DNA of 64,000 nt from Natranaerobius thermophilus JW/NM-WN-LF (GTDB lineage Bacteria > Bacillota > Natranaerobiia > Natranaerobiales > Natranaerobiaceae). Made by a program: the position numbers and the translations under genes. Below, in pieces: positions 63,988-64,000 of this stretch (positions are counted from its first letter, which is position 1; every line of letters begins with the position of its first letter). Location of the stretch: the NCBI RefSeq assembly GCF_000020005.1, contig NC_010718.1:140001-204000 (forward strand), given 5' to 3'. Under the pieces are notes generated by a model. That model had not been told where the DNA came from. It saw only the letters and a program-made list of their open reading frames with translations, and did not search any database.

Positions 63988-64000
63988 ATGGCAAAAGCAA
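63988..64000 (+). CDS. rplA: 50S ribosomal protein L1, start only
   Basis: ATG 63988 lies 7 nt after AAGGAGG and gives MAKA before the window ends. Position after rplK and the L1-like leader make rplA very likely. Only four codons are visible. Confidence 0.75.

Overview
The window looks like a chromosome segment of a low-GC, anaerobic, Gram-positive bacterium of the class Clostridia. The signs are A/T-rich intergenic DNA, strong GGAGG ribosome binding sites, frequent TTG and GTG starts, Firmicute-type gene order, oxygen-sensitive enzymes (class III ribonucleotide reductase) and sporulation genes (sigH and an alpha/beta SASP). Acidic proteins and a glycine-betaine-type transporter fit a halophile. 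Gene content reminds me of Natranaerobius; that is inference, since no search could be run.

Layout. 1-1327: 3' part of 23S rRNA, 5S rRNA and a terminator. 1378-5297: four-gene OpuC-type osmoprotectant ABC transporter. 5345-9326: FMN riboswitch and the riboflavin operon ribD-ribE-ribAB-ribH. 9392-12318: anaerobic RNR, nrdG-nrdD. 12400-18598: fixX/fixC-like pair, oligoendopeptidase F, an ECF-like sigma factor with a membrane partner, and an FMN reductase. 18784-24770: YigZ, trxB-trxA behind a CsoR/CstR-like operator, a Ku/LigD NHEJ set split into separate proteins, and MgtC. 24775-26689: an intact group IIC intron placed just behind the mgtC terminator. 26910-31605: ctsR-mcsA-mcsB-clpC with its own CtsR box. 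31689-42110: YhaM, YlbF, class II RNR (nrdJ), MBL hydrolase, Sir2, thiamine-binding protein, MnmM-like methyltransferase, endonuclease IV, RtcB, M23 peptidase and SASP. 42158-48000: radA-disA-pssA, an uncharacterised protein, a Rossmann-MCP fusion, and folT behind a THF riboswitch. 48017-64000: the classic Firmicute run carD-yacL-ispD-ispF-gltX-cysE-cysS-mrnC-thyX-rlmB-yacP-sigH, five tRNAs, tuf, rpmG-secE-nusG-rplK and the first codons of rplA.

How it fits together. RNA-based control is dense: FMN and THF riboswitches, a T-box that reads a Cys codon, and a probable L1 autoregulatory site. Two mobile elements interrupt the conserved backbone. The group IIC intron is in a harmless place behind a terminator. 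An IS110-type element, with a candidate bridge RNA upstream of its transposase, lies between the Cys T-box and cysE-cysS, the genes it should control.

The most interesting signals are the T-box/IS110 arrangement and candidate bridge RNA, the palindromic CsoR/CstR-like operator at trxB, the Rossmann-MCP fusion, and a family of AT-rich palindromic sequences shared by several intergenic regions. Positions were counted by hand and may be off by a base or two.
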